Source of the DNA: Tetrapyrgos nigripes
Taxonomy: Eukaryota; Basidiomycota; Agaricomycetes; Agaricales; Campanellaceae
Length of the DNA stretch: 64,000 nt
NCBI GenBank assembly: GCA_013368315.1
Contig: JAACJM010000212.1
Span: forward strand, 62,001 to 126,000
Reading direction: 5' to 3'
In this document: positions 34,317 through 46,308 of the stretch, piece after piece
Numbering within the stretch: the first letter of the stretch is position 1
Layout of the letters: each line of letters starts with the position of its first letter
Notes under the pieces: generated by a model
What the model saw: the letters and a program-made list of their open reading frames with translations, nothing else
Told to the model about the DNA's origin: nothing
Database searches by the model: none
Made by a program: the position numbers and the translations under genes

Positions 34317-36728
34317 ATACGGCATTGCTTGTTGGGTAATTGGCACTGTCGAAGTGTTCTGGAGGATCACTTTAAGATATCACTCATGTGTAGAATTTTA
34401 TAACATTGGCCTAGCAGAGAAAGCAATGAGTTATATTTCTTTTCCCAGAATTGAGATGAACAGAGCTCGCGAATTGAGGGTGAAAAATGAAAAATAATCA
34501 ATTGAACTATCTACGCACAAAAGTGCTCAGGTAAATACTAATAACTGGTCGCGGATCACCGACTAGACTCGAGCCAGTCACTTCTGCAAGGTTTGATGAA
34601 AGCTGACACTTTTGATCGACTGTCATCAAAGTGTTAAGTACACAGTGCGGATGGTTCGAGTCTAATCACCGACACGCGTCTCTCCTCTGCCTCATGTCCC
34701 GAGCAGACTTACAGTTTACCGAAAGCGATTGGAAGGCTTTCAGGAAACTCAGTGACCTTGGCCGAAGCATCCAACCGTAGCTGGAACGTGCTGCAGATCT
34801 ACGACCCAAAAATGGTGGAAGCTTGAAGGAAAACGTGGAGCAAAGCGAGGCTAGGGGAGAAGATGCAGACTTTGATGAATGCCGGAAATAGCCCATTCAC
34901 AGAAAAAGGGCCAGCTACTCCCAAGACGCCTCCGATAGAAACGCGTTCAGGATCGTGGAGGGATAAGTTCCACAAGCTATCAGCCATTCGCATATACTAC
35001 GACTACCGAGTAACTCAGGACCGGACATCAGACGTAATCAAGTACTGCGACTTCCCGATAGTATTCGAGATGACTCAGCTCTCATCCTCCATAAAATCGG
35101 TTTATACCTCCAACTTGACCTTCCTCGTCTATGGGCTTTGATGGCCGCTGGTGGTCCTTCTTTCGAAAACTTTCTACTCGATGAAGAGCTCGACATCGGT
35201 CCATATTGTACCCTTGACCAGGAAATGGCAAAACATTTGGAGAAGGACGAAGACACCAGCGATGACGACCGTGAAGTCGTTCAGGTTTTCTCGGACAACG
35301 CAGAAAAGGATCTTGCTGCGTACGCTATGGTCTGGTTTTTCGTCGACCTGCACGTTGCTTTCATCTCGACGAACACCAAGGGCCAGCCAGAGAGGCAGCG
35401 TTGGGTGAAGAAAGCTTTACGCAGATTTGTGAACTGGTCTACGGCTAGTACGTGGAAAGATGTGCTCAGAGACCATTTGACGGATTCCATCCAGCCCATT
35501 TACTGGAACAGTCAAGTTTAGCCATGCTGACGGACCGGGCTCACTTTACGGCGATTGGGTGTATGGATTTATCTTTTCTTTTGCAATGCTTAGACCGATT
35601 ACTCGTATAATTAATGCAGGTGAACAGCTCTTGTGTCAAACTTGGCGAGACCACCCTGCAGGAACTGTCAGCTTCTGTTTGGGAGAACCAGACGAAGACC
35701 TCAATGCTTTCTATCACCCGCGCTTTAACATCCAAGATGGAATGGTCGGATGAAGGCAAAAACATTGTGGTATGTTACCTGTCTCTCATTTCAAAACCAA
35801 ATTTCTCAATATTCCATTGTTTCCACTTCAGAGACACTCAATCTTCGCCAAAGCCCTCTTCCACATGTACAAACATCACGGTGTTGCACCCTTCAGCACT
35901 CCTGGCAGGCGCGAAACCTGGGAAACAGCCGTTCTTTTCCACTTTCTTTACCACTCGAGTTTCATTTATTCCAAGTCGCTCAGTCGATACAAACGCTTTC
36001 TGGTTCATCCCCTTTGGAGAAGTTCACTTTGGATATACAAGATATAAAACATCTCCACTACGATGCCAACGGGAGCTATGTTCCTTTAAGCAACGCTGAC
36101 GCGTGGACAAACGGATACTTCTCCATGGCCAGCCAAAGCCTTCCTCGCGAAGTCGAGATTGTACCGAGGTTTTCGCCACCAGGGATCTTCAACTTTGTCC
36201 CCGATAGAGCCGTAATGGAGCTGGTGTCAGGCAATTGTTCCCGTTGACGACTACAAGAGGAATCTTGGATGTCGAGATTACGAATGAAGTAGACTTGGTA
36301 AATGTCCCACCCTCCCATTCTGTTTTCAGAAACAAGCCCGAGCTTTTTTAATGTTGCAGGGTGAGAATTAAGAACGCAGACTCGGAGAGGACTTGTAGTA
36401 TCGTTCATTGTGTAGTCAATCACTTACTGTCGCCAGTTTTATGTAGATATTTCTTGTGTCTTGTGTTAATTTTGGATATTTATTCCATATAAACAGCGTA
36501 CTCGTCTCACAGTATGTACTGACAGGTTAAAAAAAAGCCAAGACCTCTAAGCGCGACGGTTCAACAAAACTGACTTGAAACCAGTAACGTGGACCCGTCA
36601 GAAGTTTAAGCGCCCATGCCCACGCGTTATTGTCTTGAACTGCTATCATCCTGGTCTGCATGCACAGTGAGTATGGCCAAAACTTTAACACAACCAACAC
36701 TCATAGCTTCTCTTCAGAACATATCTAA
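34317..36728. other. Unresolved region with gene remnants
   Basis: Several open frames of moderate length are present on the plus strand. One starts at 35141 ([20 protein letters not shown]) and encodes an acidic then charged 126-residue stretch to 35521. Another, 35750-36247, contains [21 protein letters not shown] could not join them into one gene by clean introns and recognise no domain. At 34550-34680 there is an imperfect inverted repeat around gactcgagcc / ggttcgagtc. It may be a decayed gene or one broken by consensus indels. Confidence 0.35.
35141..35521 (+). CDS. Hypothetical protein fragment
   Basis: Single-exon open frame of 126 residues with an acidic patch ([14 protein letters not shown]) and a Trp-rich end. 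The frame is open upstream of the ATG as well ([17 protein letters not shown]), which suggests a longer gene. No family recognised. Confidence 0.3.
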   Translation: MAAGGPSFENFLLDEELDIGPYCTLDQEMAKHLEKDEDTSDDDREVVQVFSDNAEKDLAAYAMVWFFVDLHVAFISTNTKGQPERQRWVKKALRRFVNWSTASTWKDVLRDHLTDSIQPIYWNSQV

Positions 36729-38339
36729 ATGGCAGAATCGCTCCCAATTACGCTTCAAGTAGTCGCCAACATCGATGAAAAACCTACGCAATGTCCGATT
36801 AGGAAGCTCCCTTTCGAGCTCCTGAGCAAGATCTTTGTACTTTCCATCTCCGACAGTAGATCTCAAGGACGTCTGGAACACAGCTCGGACTTTCCTCTCA
36901 CCTTTGACGTTGTCCCTTGCTACCGGCACGAGCATGCGACTCTTCCCTCTCAGCTTGCCCGTGTCTGCCTTGAATGGCGTGATACGGCGTACGCAGTTCC
37001 CCAGCTGTGGACCACTATCAGCGTCGATTTTACCATTCTACCTAACAATGCTAGTCATGCAATAGATCTTTGGCTCCAAAGATCAAAGCCTTTTCCCTTG
37101 TCCGTCGAACTGTTCAGAAATGATAGTCTGCGCTCGACGGATGGCTGGGAGAAGGTCGTTGGGACTCTTTTACGCGAGTCTTCGAGATGGAGACATCTTC
37201 AGTTTCGACTGTTCTTCCCAAGACACGATCATGATGATGACTATACTGCTGTTGAGGAGATGATGAAGTCATTGGATCCCCTTCCAGCTCTAGAATCTGT
37301 CGAGTTTTATCCTAGTCATTGGACCCCGATGCGTCCCCACGGAGGGACACAACCCGAGACCGTGCCAGAGCTAAAACCTTTCTTGAACGCCCCAACTTTG
37401 CGCTCAATAACGATGAGGCACGACATTTATCTGCTCAGTACTCGTTCGCTTGGATACAAGCCGACATGGTCTAGTCTCGAACATCTCACCGTCTCTGGAA
37501 AAGAAGTTGAACTCGACGATCTGCTCGACGTCCTACACCACGAGATGTACCGAGGGCTGAAAACTCTGGTTCTACAAAGTGTCTATGCCTACGACTACGA
37601 CTACTACGACGACGACGTACAGTCTGGCGTCGAGGCACTTGTACTTCCTCTCATGTCATCATTCTGCGTGATGGAGTACGACAGATTCGACATGAGAAAA
37701 GTACTTCATCTTCTACAAATGGCCGGCCCGTTAGTGATGCCTTCCCTCAGTTCCATGTATATCATCGTCTGCGACGATAATTATGATAGGAGAGACTCAC
37801 GAGTCATAGCGCAATTATGCGGATGTATCCAATCATTCCAATGTACGGCCTCAGTCACTACCTTACACCTCCAAGGTCCTTCTTTGGACGTCATTCCAGC
37901 TCTACATCTCCTATTCAACTTGCATACATTGTCGGTGATTGAAACGCAGCCCTATTCGAGCACTATAGACGACCTGTGTGGAGCCTTACGCGTCCGTCAA
38001 TCCACTTCAATCGATTCCGAGGGCGAAAATATAGATGGTGGGATCGTTGTCCCGAAACTCCAGCATCTATCTTTGAAGATACGTAAGAACGTTTATCGAT
38101 TCGGAATTACCTTGCCTCTTGACCTAGTGCTGGAAGTGGTCAAATCTCGCTGGCCTCCTGATTCTAATCCAACAGCTGTAACCCCCGTTGTTCAGTGTCT
38201 GTTGAGCTTGGATCTCCTGTTGCACAGGGGAGCTGAGGAAGATGTTAGCTTCCAGAGTTTGAGGGAAATCGGGAAGGCCGGTTTCCAATTCACGTATCAG
38301 TTCCTCGACCCGGACCTCCATAGTGGTAATGGTTGGTAG
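36729..38339 (+). CDS. F-box protein
   Basis: An uninterrupted 536-residue frame. After a short leader the F-box reads CPIRKLPFELLSKIFVLSIS ... LARVCLEWRDTAYAVPQLWT, the layout of the very large agaricomycete F-box family. The rest has weak leucine-rich spacing (LEHLTVSGKEVEL, LHTLSVIETQ). Such proteins link targets to SCF ubiquitin ligases; the target is unknown. The lack of introns in a 1.6 kb gene contrasts with its neighbours but is normal for this family. The coding frame is intact. Confidence 0.85.
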   Translation: MAESLPITLQVVANIDEKPTQCPIRKLPFELLSKIFVLSISDSRSQGRLEHSSDFPLTFDVVPCYRHEHATLPSQLARVCLEWRDTAYAVPQLWTTISVDFTILPNNASHAIDLWLQRSKPFPLSVELFRNDSLRSTDGWEKVVGTLLRESSRWRHLQFRLFFPRHDHDDDYTAVEEMMKSLDPLPALESVEFYPSHWTPMRPHGGTQPETVPELKPFLNAPTLRSITMRHDIYLLSTRSLGYKPTWSSLEHLTVSGKEVELDDLLDVLHHEMYRGLKTLVLQSVYAYDYDYYDDDVQSGVEALVLPLMSSFCVMEYDRFDMRKVLHLLQMAGPLVMPSLSSMYIIVCDDNYDRRDSRVIAQLCGCIQSFQCTASVTTLHLQGPSLDVIPALHLLFNLHTLSVIETQPYSSTIDDLCGALRVRQSTSIDSEGENIDGGIVVPKLQHLSLKIRKNVYRFGITLPLDLVLEVVKSRWPPDSNPTAVTPVVQCLLSLDLLLHRGAEEDVSFQSLREIGKAGFQFTYQFLDPDLHSGNGW

Positions 38340-38577
38340 AAACTCAGTACGCAGTACTCGATGTGTATGCTTAGCTACTAGTACACTGTATTCTAGATCG
38401 TTGAGATTCCGCAGGGTTTGAAGAGTTCATAAACGGCTACATATGTATGGGACACAGTTCCATGGTAGCTAATTACTACTTGATAAGTAAAGTGTCAATG
38501 TTGTGAAAATAGCGTCCTATCGTCCATTAAAAGAATGATAAACGAAGAGGCTTTGAGTGTGCTAGAATTGTGCAGCA

Positions 38578-39877
38578 TTATACCAACAACACCGCACCAG
38601 CGGAAACTCCAATAACCGCAAACACGCTTCCAATCGCCATCACCATCGCACCCATACCCTGACCTGCTCTAACACCCATCGGTGCTGCATTCCCCGTGTT
38701 ACTCGCTCCACTCCCGCCATTTGACCCGCTTCCACTTCCACTTCCACTACCACTGGCCTGGTTGTACAAATCTGCACTCGAAAAAGTCACACAATTTGAG
38801 CTAGCAGCAGGCGTAGGCGTGTAAGGAACCGAAGTGACTGCTCCCTCTGATTCAGGAGGTTGAGTCCAAGTGAGGGTTTGGCCATTGGATGTGTAGACGC
38901 CGACAGGAGTCATGTCGTCACCGTCGCAGCGTTCAAAGACGCCTTCTTGGGCATTGTTGGGGGCGTTCCAGGTGCAGTCGATTCGGTCGTAGATGTGTTC
39001 GCAAAGGTGCTCAGCATTTGGTTGAGTGTCGTCGCAAGCTTTGGCGCAGAAGGTGCCGTCGCCCATGAAGCTGGTAGGAACAACAGCAAAAATATAGACG
39101 GTGAATACTGTGCCAATACATGACCCAGGGGAGAATGAAGCACTCACAACGTCCAATGCTTACTCTGCTGGAAGCTATCATTCTTCCCGTTATTACTTGG
39201 GAACGCATTCGAATAGAGTAACCCTCCAATCGGATTTCCTCGTCCATCCTGGCCTCCAGAATCCAACTCTCCACCAAAATCACCTTCTTGGATGTTCACT
39301 TTTGTCTGATCAATAACTCCGGCAATTTGGATGTATCCTGGGCTTTGGACGAGTTGGACACCTTTCAAAGCACCTTCGGGAATGAGACGTGTTCCACGAC
39401 CAGGTTTGGTGCACCAGGCGACTTCTTCGCCTTCGGTGTCTCCGATGGTTGAGTCGGGTTTGGAAGGGGCGAAGAGGCAGAAATCTGCAAGTACCGTGTG
39501 GAACTATTAGCGACTGTTCGAGATTGGTTGAGGAGTAAACCCACCATCAAGGTGGTTTATGTAGGCAGTTTGACACATCGAACTGGAACCTTCGGTGGTG
39601 GAGTTGCAGATGTTGTAGCCAGATCTGGGGGCCCCGGCCATCAGTGTGCTGGTCGGCTTGGTATGGCTGAAGGATAATACATTAATACACAACTGGAAGA
39701 GACAGAATAGTACCACTGACAATAGCAGTATAGGGGACATCTACGAAGAACGATCAGTGTGCCAGAAAGCATGAATACGAGATGACACTCACCTTTGTCA
39801 ATTAGCGGGTCACTGACGAAAGATTGAGCAGCAGCGTACGAAGACGCAGCTAGTGCAATGACTAGTCTGGAAACCAT
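38578..39877 (-). CDS. Secreted GPI-anchored glycoprotein, macrofage-activating-glycoprotein-like
   Basis: A cell-surface protein of unknown biochemical role, widespread in mushrooms. Start ATG at 39877, signal peptide MVSRLVIALAASSYAAAQ. The conserved core reads CTKPGRGTRLIPEGALKGVQ, then GGELDSGGQDGRGNPIGGL and FMGDGTFCAKACDD with paired cysteines. A low-complexity SGSGSGSGSNGGSG linker precedes a C-terminal hydrophobic segment (VMAIGSVFAVIGVSAGAVLL), the usual GPI-attachment signal. Five or so short introns. Identification is from the core motif. Confidence 0.8.
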
Positions 39878-40559
39878 ATCGGTTGTTCAATGTAAAGGAG
39901 AGTAAAAGGTTGGTTCTGGTAAGTAAAAAGGCTGCACACAGAGGGTGAAATGGTCAGTAACGAAGGTAATTTGGGGTCCAGAGTCGCAAGCGGGCCTTAT
40001 GTAGGAGGCTCCACCTCGGATCGTCACACTCCAACGGGAAAAATTGCAACACCCCATTCCCTCTTCTACCGTTGATGAGTGTATTTGTATCGATCATTTC
40101 ACCGTGTGCATTGGAAATTTACAAAGTGCACGCAGGATTGAAGGTGCCAGAAGCTTGCTGGATTAGAACTTGAATGAGCTCTCTTGAAGCTGGATGTACG
40201 TATTTTGAAGGTGGAAGTAAACAAACAAGCGATGTACTTGTATGTATCGTCATTTTCGGCAAAGCGGTGCAATTCTGAACTATTTTTAGAGCTCCTACAA
40301 GGAATCGTCTCATCTCGAGTCCCTTTAGTGTGTATTGCTAATAAGGAAGATGACTGAAAAAAAAGTCGGTCCACTTGTGGTAAAATATGTAGAGCATAGG
40401 CATATATTGGCATAATCGCGCATAAATTGTACAAATCATAGACATGATCGTGGTTGAACACAATCGAATAACAGTTGAATGAGGAAGAGGCAAGGAAGAG
40501 GCAAGGAAGAGGCAGATAGAACACTACTGCAGACTACACCACCGTCACGAAAGAGCACT
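39878..40559. other. Intergenic with a small minisatellite
   Basis: No gene seen. At about 40481-40516 the 11-base unit aggaagaggca occurs three times in tandem. Confidence 0.6.
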
Positions 40560-42341
40560 TCACAAATTTATCACCGTCTCCCACCTAATAGCGTTAACAG
40601 GCCTTCCAGGCGCGACATGTCGAAATCTAAAGCCTACAAAGAGCGATAGTAAGCATAAGAATTGGGATGACATACAATTGCAATTGCAAATAAATTTACA
40701 GTACTGTCTCCTCTCATCTGTGCAACCCACAGGTCCAAATTCAACGATATCCCTATCCCTCAGGATCTTCGTCTTACCCTTCCCAATCAACGACCCATTG
40801 ACAGAAGTCCCATTCCTTGAGACGTCTTCAATTGTGACGATGGAGAACTGATCTTCTCGTCCGTTCCAGCGGAAGATGGCGTGTGTGTTGCCTGGCGCAA
40901 AGTTATGAAAAGGTCAATAGTCAGAACGCAATTCAAAGATCCAAGATCCAAAAAGTTCAAGATAGAAACGAAAGAAAAGAGCAAAGAAAGACTCACTAAT
41001 CTTCCCTCCTGGCAACACGATATCATTCTTTTTGACCTCTCTTCCTTCAAAATCTTCCTCATCCTCATCTCCATTATCTCCATCACTCCCATTACGGGGA
41101 CTATGACCCTCAGCATGCGCATCAGCATCACTCACAGTATACCTCCCTCTTCCTTTTCCTCTTCCACTTCCAACATACCTCCCAACCCTATATTCAGGCC
41201 TAACCTTCCAGAAATCCATCCTGGGCAACCTTTTCCACCCATAACGATTAGCACTGGGGTGTGCGTCTGGGTTGACTAGAGGTGGGTTGACAAGGGGTGG
41301 GCTGATTAGGGGTGTGTTTGAACGATATCGATATTGGGTTGTTTGGGTTGCGTACTCTGGAAATTGAAGCGCTTGCACTTGGTTGGACTCCAATCCCGCT
41401 GAGGCCCAATACTCCTCGTCCAAATCGAAATCGCCGTCCTTGTCCTGGTCTTGGTCTTGGTCTTGGTCTTGATTCTGTTCTCCGTGACCATCAACATCCA
41501 TGCGCAGGTCCCCCGTAGGCTCAAGTTCTCCTTCACCGTCACCGTCCACGTCCATATCGTATTCATCACGCCTCGCCATAGGCTCCAATATCCCCCAAAT
41601 ATGAGGTTCGTAGGTGTCATCCCACAAACCACCGGGTTCAGAGTAATCGTTGTCTTCGTCGGCGCAGATCGTAGGTTGGCGTGAGACGAATTTGGGTGTG
41701 TCGTTGACGACGACGTTGCTTTGGTCGGAACTGCAGTTGGGATCGAAATCGGAAATGGGATTGGCATTAGGCTGGGGTTGGTGTGGTTGGGAGGTATTGG
41801 TTTGTGATTCGACGTTGGGTGGAACGGTAATGGGTCTGGCGTCAGCGTTAGGCTGAGGGCTTAATCTAACCACCTGTACGGTTTGGAAGAGTTGCTGAAC
41901 GCTTGGCGTTCTCTGCACTGGGGAAGCATTGGCGTTGTGTTCGTCATTGTTCCTAATGCCACCACCTTCATTGCAAGGAGACGGCGGGGCTCCAAGAGGT
42001 TGGAACGGGATAGGAGGACGACCACGACGACGAGAACCCGCACCAGAACCAGAGACAGGGTCTGATCCCAGATCTAAACCTGTAGACCTTGGTGAACGAA
42101 GGGATCTCGCTGAACGTGATGCACGAAGGTTCCCTGGTGTCTGAGGTGTACGAGAGGATTTAGGAAACGCAGGGCGCGTAGAACGTCCAGAACGTGCAGA
42201 GTGCGTGGAGGCTGTACGATTACGCGAACCAGGAATGGTTGGTGGAGGAGTAAGAGGAAGGACTGTCGTCGTAAGTCCAGGCTGCTGAGAGTTGAGGTTT
42301 TGGTTTTGTTTAGCAACGACTTTGGATCTGGTGGTGACCAT
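40560..42341 (-). CDS. FHA-domain protein, long disordered N-terminus
   Basis: A phosphothreonine-binding FHA module at the C-terminus after about 380 residues of low complexity. Start ATG at 42341 (MVTTRSKVVAKQNQ). The N-terminus is rich in SRS/TPPP and proline patches. An acidic tract includes a DQ repeat coded by ggtctt units at 41442-41472. The FHA part reads EYRVGRYVG, NDIVLPGGKIS, HAIFRWNG and DVSRNGTSVNGSLIGKGK, then ILRDRDIVEFG, so the key Arg, Ser and Asn residues are present. The stop is at 40560. At the exon junction before THAIFRW the frame fits only if the tt at 40886-40887 is single. Probably nuclear signalling; no kinase domain is attached. Confidence 0.8.
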
Positions 42342-43104
42342 ACTAGACTATACTGCAAGGATGAGGAGAAAACAAGTGGAAAGGTTAGAGAGTCAATGTC
42401 GTGAACACAGTCGGGGGAAATCCAACGACTTGCCATTTTATATCTAAAGCCCATGCTCAGCTTGGATCCTTGGCCATATTTGGCGAATTGATGAAAGCTG
42501 CTGGGACCATGAAAGATCAATAATGAGAACAATGAACCACGGTCTCACAAGCTGAAACAGGTCAACGCTATTTACCTAGCTGCTCATCACCACGCTCTTT
42601 TTGTTTTTGACAATCTAGAAGCTGGTAAGCGTGCATCTGCTCGGTCACCAAATTTTCGCGTGTGCGCCAAGGTGAGAATCTGGTTGAACTAGAAGAAAAG
42701 TCGAGTGTCAAGGAAAATGGTATACTCTACTATGTTGCACACCTTCACGGAGTCCAGAGGGACGTGCCCGTCAGTATCCTCCATGCTTTCTACCAAGGAT
42801 AATCGATGATCCTTTTTTACATCATGAAAATGTAGAGTATACTCGAGAAAGATGGTGCCTCAGCGTCAACGAAGTCAACAGAGAATCGCGTGAGAGCACC
42901 GCGTCCAACTGGCGCACCCCCTTGTCAAGTCCAATTGTCTCGCAATGAGAAGAGATACAAAGAGATGCCATTAACCCAAATCATCAAGACATGTATCGAT
43001 ACAGCAATGAAAATTAACTACAGTGGTTCTATATGTAGACGTAGTCCCAGCCTATTCGTACAACAACCCCTCCAACCTTCACAAGGTTGACCAGCTTCCA
43101 ACTC
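42342..43104. other. Intergenic, nothing recognised
   Basis: About 760 bases between the FHA gene and the convergent end of the small secreted protein gene. No motif-bearing frame seen. Confidence 0.6.
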
Positions 43105-43914
43105 TCAATTCACACTAATCAACGCCTTCAACGTCTGCTCCCAAACCTTCTGTCTATCATCGGTCACAGTCGTACCGATACACTGCGTGATATAATTCTC
43201 CCATCCTGCCACTGTCCTAACCTGTAAACCCTCTACCATCCCATCAATGTGTGTGCACCCTGTCTTGTTTTTTCCGCTCTGCGTGTAGAACCACATCGCA
43301 GAGGAGAAGCTGAGCTGATCTCCCAAGACAAGTTTACGAACAGCGTTTTTCGTATCATCGGAAACAGAGTCGAGGTCGGTGGTGTTGTTGGGTACGAGGG
43401 AGAGGGCCTGAGAGGACGTGTTGGCGTTATCGACGGCGTATTGGTAGACAAAGGGGAATTGCATGAGATTGCGAGTGCCTTGGCCAGGTCTACCTGGAGG
43501 AGGAAAGCTGAAAGACACGACGAGGTAGTCAGTAAACGACATTCGTACATAGATGAAAGGATATGCGACTCACTGGTTCCTATCGAAACTAAAGTTGCCA
43601 GTCTCAAACACCATCAAACTCAATAACGCAGCCTTTTCACCAACACTCGAGATATTGTAGTCCGCGAACCCTTGATTGATGAGAGGAAGGGCATCGGTCG
43701 AGTTGCGGCATTCTTCAGCAAATTGCTGAGTGGGTTTGCAAGTAAAGTTTCCGAGGACTTGGTTAAGTTGGTTGAGGGTGATATCCACGTCGACGTCGTC
43801 AGGGTTTTCGAATTTAGACACATCGAAGGGGCTGTAGCGAGATGGCAAGGCGAGAGTCCGGGCCTGCAGGACGAACATGGAGAAGAGCAAGGAGAGAAAG
43901 AGTCGGGTAGACAT
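43105..43914 (-). CDS. Small secreted protein, unknown function
   Basis: Two exons encode about 250 residues. Signal peptide MSTRLFLSLLFSMFVLQART. The body is N-glycosylation-rich (NFT, NST, NIS, NFS, NTS, NTT, NKT) and has few cysteines. Motifs that look conserved are PGRPGQGTRNLMQFPF and AMWFYTQSGKNKTGC, with an end WENYITQCIGTTVTDDR. I have a feeling of similarity to widespread fungal secreted proteins but cannot name a family. The first exon ends DRNQ at a gtgagt donor; frames are intact. Confidence 0.7.
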
Positions 43915-44016
43915 GACTTGTGCAGTGGGAGAGAGGCCTTGCGATGTTTTTGTTACGACGTCGACCGAGCGAGTATCACAGGGGAGGATCTGCGTTTAGC
44001 TGGTGGGTCTCGATCA

Positions 44017-44025
44017 CTTTATATA
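44017..44025 (-). promoter_or_regulatory. Probable TATA box of the small secreted protein gene
   Basis: tatataaag on the minus strand, about 100 bases upstream of the ATG at 43914. Confidence 0.45.
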
Positions 44026-44029
44026 CGTC

Positions 44030-44821
44030 GTCGAACAAAGAACCCAATTTGAATTACAGTGCAAAGCCATAGCTCGAGCAAGAACAATAGACCAAGTGTG
44101 AGAATTAATATTGGGGAATTCCACGGCAATCAGACGGAAGCGAGCATTGTTCGAAGTTCTGGTGCCCATTGTCCGTTCCATGGCTGGAGTATTGTGCCAA
44201 GAAAGAGGGCGATGTGGTTCCTAATGCTGTCGTTCTATGTAGCATTGGTCGACGTGTTCTCCTACTGGTATCATGAGTCGCATGGTTGACGTGTCATCCT
44301 ACTCGCATTATCCAACTCGATATACTGCTCTACTAGTATCATGACGGCCGAGCTCGTAAGGAGTTTGCTGAGTGCTGTGACATGGTTGAGCATTGATATC
44401 TGGAACCACAAGACCCGACGGAAAAGTATTGTCTTCCTGAGACTAGCTTTGACGGTCCTTCTTTCCTTGACTCCGTACACAAAGACCAACTTGATGGCCA
44501 CATCCCTGCTCTGCGGACGAGTCAATCAATGCGTCTGATATGAAATGCTCACCAGAAAACCTGAAAAACGTTCTGAGAGCCCTGAGAATAGTGGTAGTAC
44601 AAGGACAAGGGATGATATTACGGCTGCTACGCCGGCGGCGAAATCTTTTTGGTCTTCAGATACGTACGTTTCTTGGCCTCATATTGTCTCAACTGTCACC
44701 GTCAAAACCAAGTCAACCTGCATTTGTAACTACTTGCATATCATAGCTGCCAGTGCGACCGAATACTTCTACACAGCAATAGTAAAAAAACTCAGAGTTT
44801 CTTCTGGCAAGATTAGAGCGA
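44030..44821. other. Intergenic, no convincing gene
   Basis: Short frames only. One on the plus strand from 44545 (MLTRKPEKRSESPENSG) looks vaguely protein-like but has no motif or intron support. Confidence 0.5.
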
Positions 44822-46230
44822 TCAGTCGTTGCAAAGCTGGTTAATCACGATCATACTAACCTTGCCCTTGCGCCGGTGCATCTTAGCCCTTTTGGAGGGT
44901 TTAGTAGGTTCATAATCGTCATCATCCGATTCCGTATCCCTTTCAGTTCGGTAGCCTTGGCTACTGTCAGTCGGTGTCGCCGGGTCTGCGAAGGCCTCAG
45001 AATACTCTCGCTTGTGCAGGGGAGTGGCGGGGATCTGAGGGTGAGGGTGAGAGCCAGAATCTGCCGCCTTCTTGGCTCGGACCTCGTCACGGTAAGTGGT
45101 GTGGTAATCCTGGTACCATATATCAATATAATCCTCCTGAAAGTAGTAATAAGTCAGATGTCAAAAGAAGCAAGGGACACTTGTCAGTTACCACTCCATA
45201 TAGCTCGTTGTCAGCCTTCGTTTTTTGCTGAAGAGGGATCCGGAGGGTCTGGGGTCTGGGAAGGTGCAGAAGGACTACGAGTCGAAGAACTGGAATGCGT
45301 CGTAGTGCGAGATGTTGATGGCTCTAGGATTGTATCCATGGCTCGTGTACTGATTCTGTGCTGAATAGAGGTGTATTCTCGCTGTAGAATGCCCTGCATA
45401 GGTCTGCTGAGCCCAGTGATGTAGCCATCTGGATCAAATTTGAACATGGGGGAAAGTTCTACGGTACATGAAGGGCGGTATTCAGGAGGTATAGCCGTCG
45501 CGATGAGGCTGGGAAGAGTTCGTTTGTCGGCGGTACGTGAATGGGGAAGTTGGAATAATCCATCAGGAAAAGAGAAATTCGGGGGCCTTGTGAATTTGAG
45601 TTCGGCGGCGATGAAGCCACCTTCGTAGACCACAAACACTTCCTCGTCTCCATATTGATGTAGTGCAAGAAGGCCTTGAAGTATAAGCTGCGTCATGTTA
45701 TTTCCAAGGATAGTCCCAGCGACCTTGATGGCGGCTTTTCCACCTAGCCATTCTGCAAGAGTGAGATGACGTGATGGGCTTCCTTCTGGATCTACGATCA
45801 TAAAATGAAGCGCTTTGAGCTCGAAAACGGTTTGCAAAAACTCCTCCACTTCATTTGGCAGCTCATCGATGTCAGATAGGATCAAGGATATGAAGTCTGG
45901 GGTGCGGTATAGGACCTGTCCCAGCGACTCTTCTTCTTCTTGAAGTTGTTCCTCGACAAGTTGATGCACCAGAAGCTTCAGCTGTGGACAGAGCGAGATC
46001 GTATGAGGTTCTTCAGGCCTAAGTAATTTGCCTCTAACTAGTCGCTTGAAGCACGAATACAAATGAAGGAATGGAGCATATAAAGGGTCCTCCCTATCGC
46101 GATTTCTGAAAGCCAGACGGACGAGGCGGTTGAGATCGTCTAGGTCTAGTAGGGCTGCTATGTCCATCGCTGATGAAGGGAAAGCAGAAGCTGAGCGCTG
46201 AGCAACACTTGTCACTGATTTAATTGGCAC
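44822..46230 (-). CDS. Unknown protein with charged C-terminal tail, one apparent frameshift
   Basis: The large frame starts at 46230 (MPIKSVTSVAQRS; a second Met opens MDIAALLDLDDLNRLVRLAF) and encodes a globular, leucine-rich protein with no domain I recognise. It stops early at 45211. With one A fewer in the six-base run at 45231-45236 (t on the plus strand) the frame continues KTKADNELYGV. That reading then splices in phase to EDYIDIWYQDYHTTYRDEV and a tail with ESDDDDYEP and KRAKMHRRKGK, which looks like a nuclear localisation signal. The last exon reaches a stop at 44822. The extension is inferred but removes both the premature stop and an orphan exon. Shares a 78-base intergenic space with the next gene. 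Confidence 0.6.
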
Positions 46231-46308
46231 GTGAAATCCAAATGTTTGTGTGTGAGATTATATTGTTCCGGGTCCCGGGACGGGTCGCGACTGTTGTTCC
46301 GAACCACT

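Noticed and set aside
34550..34672. tRNA-like T-loop (ggttcgagtc)
   Set aside because: The stem bases beside the loop do not pair and no acceptor stem is found at the right distance; it is part of an imperfect inverted repeat.
40481..40516. CRISPR-like short repeats
   Set aside because: Three tandem 11-base units without spacers; a simple minisatellite in a eukaryotic genome.
44545..44844. 99-codon plus-strand frame
   Set aside because: No motif and no splice support; composition alone is not enough.
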